Source: Pegoplata infirma (Eukaryota; Arthropoda; Insecta; Diptera; Anthomyiidae). From it: 64,000 nt of DNA. Below are positions 54,578-64,000 of this stretch, piece by piece. The translations under genes were made by a program, and so were the position numbers. Position 1 is the stretch's first letter. Each line of letters starts with the position of its first letter. The stretch spans positions 103,256,778 to 103,320,777 of the forward strand of contig OY992536.1 of assembly GCA_963921195.1 (NCBI GenBank), read 5' to 3'. Below the pieces are notes generated by a model, which did no database searches, had not been told where the DNA came from, and was given only the letters and a program-made list of their open reading frames with translations.

Positions 54578-57299
54578 TAATGAGAAAAAAGAGGCTAAAG
54601 TTAAATTGCAATAAAAAATGTTAGATGCTATCTAGAATATTATTTTTTAGTAAATAGAGATCCGGAGATATATTTTAATCTAACAAGTTAAAAAATATCA
54701 CCTTTTACATATGCTTCATTCCGCACCAAATGTCCAGCGAAAGAAACATGTTTACCGTACATTGTTGAATAGGTTCTATGTATAGCCCTATATGGAGCTA
54801 AGAAAATTGCATTTTTTGTTTTACAATTTTTCAAAAACTGGGCTTAGGAGGCATGGTCAAATATTGGAAAAATGGTCAAATTTGTGCCGAGTTGCCTTGT
54901 TTAAAAATGTATCAAATTAAAACGGAATGCACCACAATCTTAAAAATTTACATTCTTGTATAGTTATGTATGGGCAATCGATTCATTTTTTTTTTTTGGA
55001 AAATTTTCAGAACCGGTTGTGAAATTTTCCATTTTTTAAAAAAGTAAATTTATCAAAAATACAGCCACTTTAAAAATTTATCCGCACTAAAAAAAAGTGA
55101 ACTAAAATCTGGGAAAATTAGCTAAATTTTTAGAAAAAGAGGGAATGATTTGGCTCTAAAGATTTTTATACCATCCACTTAGTAATAGAGGGTATATAAG
55201 TTTGTCATTCCGTTTGTAACTCATCGAAGTATCTATCTGGGACCCCATAAAGTATATATATTCATGATGCCTGATCGATTTTAAGACATTCTAGCGATGT
55301 CCGTCTGTCCGTCTGTCTGTCTGTGGAAAATGCTGTCGCGGACAAAATATTGCACAGACATGACTGAAACATATTAACATATTTATTGGAAGTTCTCCCG
55401 AGAAGTTTGGTATTGCATTTGAGCGATATCGGTCCAGCGGTTCAAAAGTTATGAACGAAAATGTAAGCACACCTCAAAAATTTCAGTACATTCAACATAA
55501 CCTAAAAATACAAAATGCTTTAATTCGGCTTCTGGTTGACATATGTGAGCATAATTTAACACCAAATGGTATTTAAACAAGTACGAACATATTTTTTGAC
55601 AAAAACAATCGCGAATTTTTTTTTACCAAAATTTTTTTTTTCAAAATTTTTTTTTTTTTCAAAATTTTTTTTTTTTTCAAAAGTAATATCCTTTTAAATA
55701 AAGTTTTTTGCAATAATCTTTTTGAATTTGTGGAGGGTATCACTACATTCTTCAAAGCCGAATTTAACTTTTTTACTTGTTTTTTGTAAAATTATTTTGG
55801 AAATTTGTAAAATTACAAAAAAAAATTGTAAAATTACAAAAAAAAATTTCGATCCAAATTTGTTTGTTAAAAAACAAGGAAAACTGTCAAATATTGGTAA
55901 AATGGGATTACGAGAATTTTTCTAGTAATTTGACAAGTTTTTTTTTTATTTGAGTGTAAAACATAGTTGTGTAAAAACTACACCGGGAAAATCAATACGA
56001 AAAAAAATTTTAAATTTAATGGAGTATTTTTTAATACACACGAAATTTATTTGTATTTAAAATCAATAATTTAGTAAAAAGTTTAAATAAATTTAAAAAT
56101 TTACGAAAATAACACTGTGCAACACCAAAAATTGGTAAAATAACCAATTTCATTGGTAAAAATATTGTTTTAAAACAGGAAAAATAAAAAAAATGGTAAA
56201 CTTACAAGAAAAAATGGTAAATATGTTTAAAAAAATTGTAAATTTACAAACCAAAATGGTAAATTAAAAAAAAAAATCGTTAAACAACATAAATCCTCGT
56301 AATAAAACTATTTTTATAAAATAACTGTTTTTTTTTTTTTGTAAATTAACTAGAATCTTCGTAATAAATTTTTCAAAATTTTTTAAAATTTTTTTTTTTA
56401 AATATTTTTCAATAAAAAAAAAAAAATTGTACGGGACTTGGAAAATTTTGCAAAAAAAAAAAATGGTTAAACAACATAAATGTATAACATAATTTTTGTA
56501 AAATAACAGTTATTTTTTGTAAATCAACTAGAATCCTCGTAATAAAAACTTTGTTGTAAAATTACATTTTTTTTTTGTAAAATAATGGTAGAAGACAATT
56601 ACGAAAATAAATTTGTAAAATTACCAACAAAACTGTTGGTAATTTGCTCGTTTGAGCTAAGTACAAGATTTTTTGTTAAAAAACAAGGAAAATTGTGAAA
56701 TTTTGGTAGAACGGGATTACAAGGCATTTTACCAGGCGTTTTACCAGTTTTTTTTTTGAGTGTAATGAGAAAAAAGAGGCTAAAGTTAAATTGCAATAAA
56801 AAATTTTAGATGCTATCTAGAATATTATTTTTTAGTTAATAGAGATCCGGAGATATATTTAAATCTAACAAGTTAAAAAAATATCATCTTTTACATATGA
56901 GGCACTCCGCACCAAATGTCCAGCGAAAAAAACATGTGTAGCGTACATTTCTGAATAGGTTCTATGGATAGCCCTATATGGAGCTAAGAAAATTCCATTT
57001 TTGGTTTTACAATTTTTCAAAAACTGGGCCTAGGAGGCATGGTCAAATATTGGAAAAATTGTCAAATTTGTGCCGAGTTGCCTTGTTTAAATATGTATCA
57101 AATTAAAACGGAATGCACCACAATCTCAAAAATTTACATTCTTGTAAAGTTTTGTATGGACTATCGAATTAATTTTTTTTTGAAAATTTTCCGAACCTGT
57201 TCTGAAATTTTCCATTTTTTAAAAAAGTAAATTTATCAAAAATATGGCCACTTTTTTTTAAAAAACTAAATTTTTTGAAATTTTAGATGTTTGTCTATC

Positions 57300-57540
57300 C
57301 GAGCAAAAAAATCAGACATGTGTTTTACGTTTTTTTTTTTGAGAAAATTGCATTTGAATTTTGAATATCACAACAATTTAGTAATTTGCTTGTATTTTCT
57401 TTTTTCAACATAGCGTATGAGTAACATTTATGCAAATATTTAATACTCATTCGCCATGTTAAAACAAGAAAATACAAGCAAATTACAAAATTGTTATCAA
57501 ATTTAATATTTAAATGCGAAAAATTGCTACGCCGCATTAG
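57300..57540. mobile_element. Foldback related to 49425-49760
   Basis: Inverted arms GTAATTTGCTTGTATTTTCT and AGAAAATACAAGCAAATTAC surround a centre with GCGTATGAGTAAC / ACTCATTCGCC. The stretch 57541-58039 has no recognised feature. Confidence 0.7.
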
Positions 57541-58039
57541 AAAAAATTTGTTATTTTCATGGTCAAATTTACAAAAAATTTTAAAGTTGACAAGTTAGTG
57601 ATGCTCTTCTACGGTTTGAACATAAGTATAAAGAAGGGATAAAGGATTAACATATATTTTTTCAAAAGATTTAAAAATACCCTTTTTTAAGATATTTCAT
57701 CTTAAACCACGGATTTCCTATATATGACATTTAAGCATCAACAAAAAAATCTTGATAAATTTTATTTTAATGTGGACCCCATTACCTTTAAAATGAGATA
57801 TCACTGAGATTCATATCACTAAGATTGACAGAGATATGGTAAAAAACGTATGACCACTTCAGTAAGATATATATGATTTTTTCATTTTTCAAACCGTGGT
57901 ATCTCCGGAACTATTTGGTCCAGCGGCCCATAAATTGGAATTTTCTTTTCCTACTTGAATACAACATTTAAACCAATTTTTATCCAGTTCTGAAAGGGTG
58001 ATGCAGATCGGTCAGATGGTTATATATATTTTTACCCTA

Positions 58040-58772
58040 CCCAGCAAAACTTTGGTAATGGGTAGTGATTATATAACACATTACCAGGTAATGTATATAC
58101 CTTATTTATAGCATTATTTTAGGATGTCTTACCAAACATTTGTTCCACAACGTATTATTTTAAAGTGAAAAATAATGCATTACTAATAATTTGCTACGTA
58201 ATGCATGATTATTGGAAAAAATGTATTTCATATATATTATTTCTAAACATTAAATCATGGATGACTTATATTTGGTTACATTATGTATTATTTGAAAGTT
58301 TAAAATTATGCATTATTTATAATTGGATGCATAATGCATTACAATAATATAAAAAATAATTATTTTATTAAAAAATGCATAAGTTTAAACTAGAGATGGG
58401 CTCACGACAGGAAATTTCTAACGACACACACTCACGAGCATATTTTATCTACTTACACTCACTTACAATCACGTGAGTAAATTTAATACAAAATTACTTT
58501 TTCATTACTCGTAACACCTTATATATTATCTTCTGGTATGCTATATTATTTCATTTCTCGTAACCTACAAAGTATCATATATTTTACACCTTACTCGTAT
58601 TCTTCGTTATAAATTTATGACTTATTTTATACCTTACTGGTATTCTTTGTGATAATGTGGATGCATTACTTTGAGTCTCATCGCCTGTTAAAATCATCAA
58701 TGCTGCAATGTATAAAATAAGAGATCCTATGCCTTATTTTATACCTTATTTGGTAATCTAAGTTTTGCTGGG
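58040..58772. mobile_element. 733-bp MITE, second copy
   Basis: Same ends, length and interior landmarks as 17051-17783, flanked here by TA on both sides. It sits within an inverted copy of the segment also found at 54830-54970. Confidence 0.85.
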
Positions 58773-58925
58773 TATACAAGAATGTAAATTTTTGAGATTG
58801 TGATGCATTCCGTTTTAATTTGATAAATATGTAAGCAAGGCAACTCGGCACAAATTTGACCATTTTTTCAATATTTGACCACGCCTTCTAAGCCCAGTTT
58901 TTGAAAAATTTAAAAACCAAAAACG
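58773..58925. repeat. Inverted copy of part of the segmental duplication
   Basis: Reads as the reverse complement of 54815-54965 and 57005-57155 (GAATGTAAATTTTTGAGATT, AAGGCAACTCGGCACAAATT, GAAAAATTTAAAAACCAAAA). A more diverged copy is at 49850-49990. Confidence 0.8.
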
Positions 58926-59138
58926 CAATTCCATGACATCATCGGGCTCAGCTTCATTTGGGCGTCCCGTAAAATCTAAACTTTCGAATTTCGTGTTGTA
59001 ATACCTGCCGAACGATGTCCATGGAGTAGCTAATTGTGAGCAAATTTATTAACATTTGTTGCAAACTTATCTTCAGTCGGCAACGAGCGGTCAAAGTTTG
59101 AAAATATGACGTTTTCAACCAAAATTCATATCCGAACT

Positions 59139-59632
59139 ATTTAACCAAATCTGGCTCAAAAATTAGGAATTTGTGCATACTTTATGGGAAAAATATTTAA
59201 AAAAATCCAAAATAGCGATTTTGGTCCACACATGCTGATTTTCAAACTTAAAAAAATATTTTTTTAACCAAATTGGTCTTAAAAGTCGGAAAATGTTGAG
59301 TATTTTATGTAAAAAATATAAAAAAAAAATAAAAAACACGATTTTGGTCCAAAAATGCTGATCTGTTGACCAAAATCTTTGATCAGCATTTTTGGACCAA
59401 AATCGTGTTTTTAGATTTTTTAAATATTTTTTAGATAACATGCTTTACATTTCCAACTTTTGGGACCAACTTTTCCAACTTTTGGGACCAATTTGGATAA
59501 AAAAATATTTTTTTATGTTTGAAAATTAGCATCTGTGGACCACCATTTTTTTTTTTTTTTGGAATTTTTTTTTAATATTTTTCCTATAAAGTACGAAACA
59601 ATTCCTAATTTTTGAGCAGGATTTGTCCAAAA
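59139..59632. mobile_element. ~490-bp foldback with perfect central hairpin
   Basis: The outer arms match (GCTCAAAAATTAGGAATTTG against CAATTCCTAATTTTTGAGC). The centre at 59330-59412 is a near-perfect hairpin with ~33-bp arms (CACGATTTTGGTCCAAAAAT mirrored) around a ~20-nt loop. Confidence 0.8.
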
Positions 59633-59639
59633 AATCCGG

Positions 59640-59812
59640 AGATCCTGGGACTATGTTTATCAAATGAAAAATTTTATACATTTTAATAATATATAATGCC
59701 GCAACGTTACGTTACGTTTCACGAAAAATCCGGAGATCCTGGGACAATGTTTATCTAACGAAAAATTTTATACATTTTAATAATATATAATGCCGGAACG
59801 TTACGTTACGTT
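59640..59812. repeat. ~87-bp tandem duplication upstream of Eglp-like gene 2
   Basis: Two copies carrying CCGGAGATCCTGGGAC, GAAAAATTTTATACATTTTA and AACGTTACGTTACGTT. They end about 370 bp before the start codon. No core promoter could be confidently placed between there and 60178. Confidence 0.85.
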
Positions 59813-60178
59813 GCAAGAAAATCAATAAAACACTTTATCATAATAATAATGAAACTTTTCATCACATTTTGGAAACTTTTCATCAATATAATAAAGTTTT
59901 TTTCTTTCAATGTAAATAAAGATAATGTCTTAATGCAATTATAGTTTAGTATGAGATAGTAATTTAAATACATCAAAGATAATAACAAAAAACGCTAATA
60001 AAAATTATCTTAAGGTTTTCTAAATATTTATAGTTTTTGTAAATAACATGCATTTATTTAAATTTTTAAATAGTTTATTTTATTTAGTTGAAAACAACAG
60101 TTGTAACCCAAATCGGTTTAAAGTTGTTTTCCAATTTTTTTTCATTAAATCTTGTATGGAAATTTCGAAAAAAAAAAC

Positions 60179-60712
60179 ATGAAATCCAGCACCTTTGACA
60201 ACATCACCTCCATTTTGGCCGAGTTTTTCGGTACTGGAATTTTTGTGTTTTTAGGCTGCATGGGCTGTACCTGGGGCACTGATACTAGTGCGCTTAAAAC
60301 TTCTTTAAGTTTTGGCTTGGCCGTCATGGTAGTTTTACAATGTTTCGGTTGTGTGTCCGGAGCTCATATAAATCCAGCCGTAACATTGGCCAGCTATATT
60401 ATTGGTATAACTTCTTTGAAAATGGCCTTTGCGTACTTCTGTGCTCAAATGTTGGGCAGTTTTATGGGATATGCACTGTTAATGTCAGTGCTGCCGAAAA
60501 CATTTTTCACCGATCCTAATGGCCACAGTGGTTTCTGTTTTACAAGACCTCATCCGGATATCAATTCAATGCAAGCTACTTTTATTGAATTCAGTGTTAC
60601 AGCAGCACTGATTTTATTTTCCTGCAGTATTTGGGATCCACGTAATGCTAAAAAACGTGATACAATTCCAGTGCGTTTCTGTTTGGCTATAATTTCTTTA
60701 GCTTTGACAGCG
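60179..60712 (+). CDS. Eglp: Entomoglyceroporin-like aquaporin 2, coding exon 1 (aa 1-178)
   Basis: First part of a 234-residue aquaporin-family channel, paralogous to the gene at 36197. Both begin MK(T/S)ST, keep the AE(L/F)(I/F)GTG and FLGCMGC blocks of helix 1, and the CFGCVSG run before NPA1. Here NPA1 is N65-P66-A67 in SGAHINPAV. The filter residues seen are F45 and A175, so the helix-5 His is again replaced by Ala, as in insect glycerol/urea-permeable Eglps. The conserved WDPRN loop motif is at 152-156. The start is the ATG at 60179. The frame is open upstream to 60152, but no ATG in frame precedes 60179, and the paralog agrees. The exon ends at a GTAAGT donor (60713), phase 0. Confidence 0.92.
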
Positions 60713-60958
60713 GTAAGTTAATAAAAAATCTAAGATAAAATACATCACTAAAGATTTAATGGAGACAACTGATATTTTGGTTGTGACAACTGTAAATTCT
60801 AATAGTTTAAGCAAAATTTGTTTGTCCTAACAGCAATTTGTTTACAACAATACAATTTTAGTTATGAGAATTGGTGTAAAGTTGCCACAACAAAAATTTT
60901 CAAAAAATAACATCCTAATGATAAATGAAAAATTTAAATGCTATTTGTTCCATTTCAG
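60713..60958 (+). other. 246-bp intron of Eglp-like gene 2
   Basis: GTAAGT donor and CTATTTGTTCCATTTCAG acceptor, phase 0, at the same codon position as the 8.25-kb intron of gene 1. It contains no recognised repeat. Confidence 0.9.
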
Positions 60959-61129
60959 GGTAAATTTACTGAGGCCAGCATGAACCCAGCACGCTCTTTT
61001 GCACCGGCTTTATGGAATTTGGATTTTCAACATCAACGAATATACTGGTTTGGTCCATTGAGTGCAGCTATTGTAGTTGGAAATGTTTACAAATATGTTT
61101 TTTGGCGTGAAACAGAAGTATATGATTAA
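60959..61129 (+). CDS. Eglp: Entomoglyceroporin-like aquaporin 2, coding exon 2 (aa 179-234)
   Basis: The exon opens [22 protein letters not shown]2 is N187-P188-A189 with filter Arg R190 and A184 at the adjoining filter position. Helix 6 follows (IYWFGPLSAAIVVGNVY), then a short tail ending ETEVYD before TAA at 61127-61129. The tail is ~14 residues shorter than in the paralog, which carries an extra [13 protein letters not shown]. An inverted-repeat element starts only 17 bp after the stop, so the 3' UTR probably lies largely within it. Confidence 0.92.
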   Translation, partial: GKFTEASMNPARSFAPALWNLDFQHQRIYWFGPLSAAIVVGNVYKYVFWRETEVYD

Positions 61130-61145
61130 ATAATATTAAAAGTTA

Positions 61146-62067
61146 CACTGTGCTAGTCGCAAAAATTAACAAGCTGGGCACCTTGTTGGTAAATCTAATT
61201 CGGGTACGTTGATTTCAATGGTGCTAGCCGATTTTCGAGGTTAGCGCACGTATTCGCGATATTCACGATTTAAAATTGTAAAGCTAAAGTACAACAAAAA
61301 TTTAATTTTTGTGCTTTTAGGATAATTTTTAAATATAAATTTAATAAATGCATAGTTTTTTTTGCGAAAAAAAATTTTTCGGCGAAAAAAAAAAAAATCC
61401 GTGAACATTTTTTTTTTTTTGAAAATGTTGTGTCTGCATTGTATCGCATTCTACACATTTTCATAAACTAATTGCAAAATAAAAAGAATTAAAAAAAAAA
61501 AATTTCGCGAAAAAAATATCGCGGAAAAAAATTTCAGCGAATATTTTTTTTTTTTGTATATTAAATAGAGTTTAGATGATAAAAATTCAGAAATTGTCTA
61601 AATAATCTGACAAAAAATATTTTTTTTTACTTAAAAATTAAAAAAATTAATCGCGAATATCGCTAATACACACGTTAACTTTGAAAAAACTTATATTACA
61701 GTGGGATTTAGCTGTACCAGATGGAGGTCGTAATTTCAAATCAAACTAAAAATATTTGTATTGAACCAATTATTTCAAGAAAATAACGATTTTTCGCGAC
61801 CAAAAAATGTTTTTCGCGAAAAAAAATTCACTGTATAACGGTTTGTTATGCTAGTTTAACAGACTTTAATGGTTTTAAATTTAAAAATGATCGCAAAAGT
61901 TTAAAAATTTTGTTTTTATTGTACTTGAGCATCAAAATTTAAAATCGCGAATACGACGAGTGCTAACTTCGAAAAACGGCTAGCAGTATTGAATTCAGCG
62001 TACTCGAATTAACTTTACCGGTTAGGTGCCCAGTTGGTTAAAAAAAGTGTCAAATTCGAGCACAGTG
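61146..62067. mobile_element. 922-bp PIF/Harbinger-like MITE, TTA duplication
   Basis: Ends CACTGTGCT and inverted AGCACAGTG, with longer imperfect arms (AGCTGGGCACC / GGTGCCCAGTT, and GGTACGTTGA / GCGTACTCGAATT). TTA flanks both ends (61143-61145, 62068-62070). A 3-bp TTA duplication is characteristic of PIF/Harbinger. AATAAA at 61343 could serve gene 2. Non-coding. Confidence 0.75.
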
Positions 62068-62171
62068 TTATTAATAAAATCCTTTTATTGTATTATTGTA
62101 AGGTGCTTAATTTCACTAAAAACATTTATGAACCGATTTGCATAAAACTTCAAATATATTTAAAAGAGACA

Positions 62172-62617
62172 ATTTTAAGGTTGGGGTGTCTTGGCTTATC
62201 GGCCATATCGGGGATTTAGGGGTTCAAAAAATTTGTAAAAAATGGCGAAAAATGGATTTTTCAGCAATTTTTTTCTAAGAAACTATATGATGTTTGCATA
62301 TGAGAAGAACGGATAAAACCCCTATCCATCTAACGGTAGCACAACTTTGTAAAAAGTCGGCTTTGCAAAATATATTTTTCATGAAAATATGTAATTTTTG
62401 GGAGGTATTTATGTGAAGACATTGCCATACATTATCCATATGAAAACGAAATAATTTTTATTAAATTTAAGTCGACACGTATTTTTGCTCTAGACGATAT
62501 TCTTGTTAGGTCAGAGTTATCGAAATTTTCCAAAAGGTCCACGTTGTTTTATAAAGGGACATAGACATTTTTAAACACTGATATGGCCGAAAAGCCGAAA
62601 CACCCCAACCTTAAAAT
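62172..62617. mobile_element. ~446-bp inverted-repeat MITE
   Basis: Left arm ATTTTAAGGTTGGGGTGTCT then GGCTTATCGGCCATATC; right arm GATATGGCCG, AAAGCCGAAACACCCCAACC then TTAAAAT. Arms ~40 bp with a few mismatches. Target duplication uncertain. Confidence 0.75.
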
Positions 62618-62641
62618 CGTCACATTCATATATATTTTAAG

Positions 62642-62697
62642 TTTTAACGGGATTACAAGGCATTTTACCAGGCGTTTTACTAGTTTTTTTTTGAGTG
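62642..62697. mobile_element. F1-family right-end fragment
   Basis: ACGGGATTACAAGGCATTTT, ACCAGGCGTTTTAC and TTTTTTTTGAGTG form the last ~55 bp of an F1 element. The rest is missing. Confidence 0.65.
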
Positions 62698-62800
62698 TAG
62701 GACCATTATTTCAGGATATATAAAGAGTATCAAAAGTACTATTTTTTACCCTTACCCTTAGAATCAACATTGGAAAACATTTAGCCTTAGTGAATTTTTC
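62698..62800. repeat. Single inverted unit of the ~140-bp satellite
   Basis: GGACCATTATTTCAGGATAT, AAAAGTACTATTTTTTACCC and AGAATCAACATTGG are the reverse of the unit at ~16725-16815. A CAGTCAGTCAGTCAGTC run follows at ~62830. Confidence 0.65.
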
Positions 62801-62869
62801 GTTAGGTTTGCACTGGGCGATGATGAATCAGTCAGTCAGTCAGTCGTTACTCTTTTATATATCGGTCAA

Positions 62870-63000
62870 ATGAGTTTCCGATTGCAAATAGCTCCCCTAT
62901 GCAATACCCATCTCTGATAAAAATGTCAAAGCAAAAAAATAATTTCTTGTCGTTTAAATCTCAAAGTACATTTTTTTTTGTGAAAATAAAAGTAATTTAA
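62870..63000. repeat. Dispersed repeat shared with 46738-46875
   Basis: Carries GAGTTTCCGATTGCAAATAG and CTCCCCTATGCAATACCCAT as in the other copy. Function unknown. Confidence 0.7.
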
Positions 63001-63001
63001 A

Positions 63002-63670
63002 ACAAGTGAGAGTGTTAAATTCGGTTGTGCCGAATCTTTTATACCATCCAAAACGTAAAAAAAATTAAAATAAAAAAAAACAGGAGTTTTTTTTGGGGGG
63101 GGGGGGGTTTGGCGGGAGACGTTGGGGGACACCTTCCACCTTGACGTAGGTTTTATAAAATGGATTCATTATGATTCTTACAATTACTTAATCCAATTAA
63201 TCATAATTAAAATACATTAATTTTTTATATCCACAAAATCGCGCGGGAAAGGTGCCCCCTAACGTCTCCCACCAACCCCCCTCCCCCAAAAAAAAATTCC
63301 CATGGATTTTTTTGTTTATAGTGTTTTTTACATTTTGGAGGGTATAAAATATTTGGCACAGCCGAATGTAACACTCTCAATTGTTTTTTCCTCTGGGTCC
63401 ACATCCAGCATTTTAAACTTCTTTTGACACAAAAATGTTGCATTTGCTTAACAAAAGTACAAAAACCCCTGCGAAAAAGGCGGGTTTTCTGAAGTTGGTT
63501 TAGTTCTCCAAGGGGGAACATTTTCTCCTTGGTCCGATTTTGCCCATTTCCGGAAGTCTATCTCTTTTATTTTGGGCTACAGCGTGTCCTCTACTGACGG
63601 CCGGACGGACATCGCTAGAATGTCTTAGAATCGATCACTGATCAATAATATATATACTTTATGGGCCCTA
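63002..63670. mobile_element. mini-me/DINE-like element with duplicated inverted end
   Basis: It opens with the GTTAAATTCGGTTGTGCCGAA hairpin and ATACCATCC. The same end appears inverted at 63340-63388 (GGAGGGTATAAAATATTTGG). The core resumes to ACGGCCGGACGGACATCGC and AATATATATACTTTATGGGC. A run of 14 G lies at ~63096. The remaining 63671-64000 is AT-rich and shows no feature. Confidence 0.6.
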
Positions 63671-64000
63671 GTAAAAATGATTTTGTATATATCCGTGTAT
63701 ATATTGATACAATTTTATTTAACTTTACATATAAATATATGTGTTATTATATAAAATTATATAAAAAATTACTCTGATTACCCGAGTAAAAAAAAGTTAT
63801 ATGACGCAATATTTAATTATATATGAACAGATATGCTTTTATGTAAATCCATATTAATTTTGATCCGAAAATTGGCGGATCGAATATTATACGATTCTAT
63901 CAAATTCTATTATTTCTGATAAAATAATATCAAATTTGATTAAGTTTGATCCAAAAAATGGGTCTATCTAATTGTATTAAATCATATCTTATCTGTTAAA

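Larger units (their letters stand above)
52728..57260. repeat. Tandem segmental duplication, ~2.4-kb unit
   Basis: Unit 1 spans 52728-55166 and unit 2 spans 55167-~57260, in the same order: mini-me-like element, F2 right half, GTAAAACATAGTTGTG block, F1 copy, GAGTGTAATGAGAAAAAAGA, then CATGGTCAAATATTGGAAAA and GTGCCGAGTTGCCTTG. Unit 2 lacks ~280 bp found in unit 1 (about 53665-53945). Confidence 0.85.

Noticed and set aside
60152..60178. Upstream nine-codon extension of Eglp-like gene 2
   Set aside because: The frame begins with TTG, not ATG, and the paralog starts at the equivalent of 60179.

Overview
This is eukaryotic DNA, extremely AT-rich and repeat-dominated, and most likely from a brachyceran (probably calyptrate) fly. 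Three things point there: two insect-type entomoglyceroporin aquaporin genes with phase-0 GT-AG introns; several elements carrying the (TA)n plus (GTCY)n core of dipteran mini-me/DINE-1-like sequences; and an ITmD37E-type Tc1/mariner element. The fly assignment is inference. The species cannot be named from the sequence alone.

Genes. Only two host protein-coding genes are supported, both on the + strand. Eglp-like gene 1 has coding exons 36197-36733 and 44987-45199, separated by an 8,253-bp intron. Eglp-like gene 2 has coding exons 60179-60712 and 60959-61129, separated by a 246-bp intron at the homologous position and in the same phase. Both carry two NPA boxes, the selectivity-filter Arg, and Ala where water-selective aquaporins have His. 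This is the signature of insect glycerol/urea channels. They are tandem paralogs about 15 kb apart. The third intact coding sequence is a transposase (20360-21367).

Layout. 1-7017: pieces of two related TA-flanked, inverted-repeat element families (called F1 and F2 here), broken by two hAT-like insertions with 8-bp target duplications, a mini-me-like element and a LINE fragment. 8396-14265: a roughly 36-47 bp satellite full of ATCGAT palindromes. 14270-16700: old dispersed repeats. 16720-26060: a ~140-bp satellite from which a 16-bp satellite appears to have grown. The 16-bp array is interrupted by a tRNA-derived SINE and by a 3.8-kb hAT-like element that itself carries a complete DD37E mariner. 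26998-32224: a mini-me-like element and a 4.4-kb hAT-like composite. 32646-36050: a foldback element, a probable mitochondrial fragment and a ~35-bp minisatellite. 36166-45199: Eglp-like gene 1, whose intron holds a 21-bp minisatellite, another hAT MITE and nested TA-flanked elements. 45200-60178: a hAT-like element holding hammerhead-like repeats and foldbacks, a 2.4-kb tandem segmental duplication and a 733-bp MITE. 60179-61129: Eglp-like gene 2, followed within 17 bp by a MITE with a TTA duplication. 62172-64000: more MITEs and mini-me-like sequence.

What stands out is the nested architecture. Many insertion boundaries can be read to the base, because the elements sit inside tandem arrays or inside other repeat copies that act as their own empty-site controls. 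I saw no CRISPR, operon or other prokaryotic feature.
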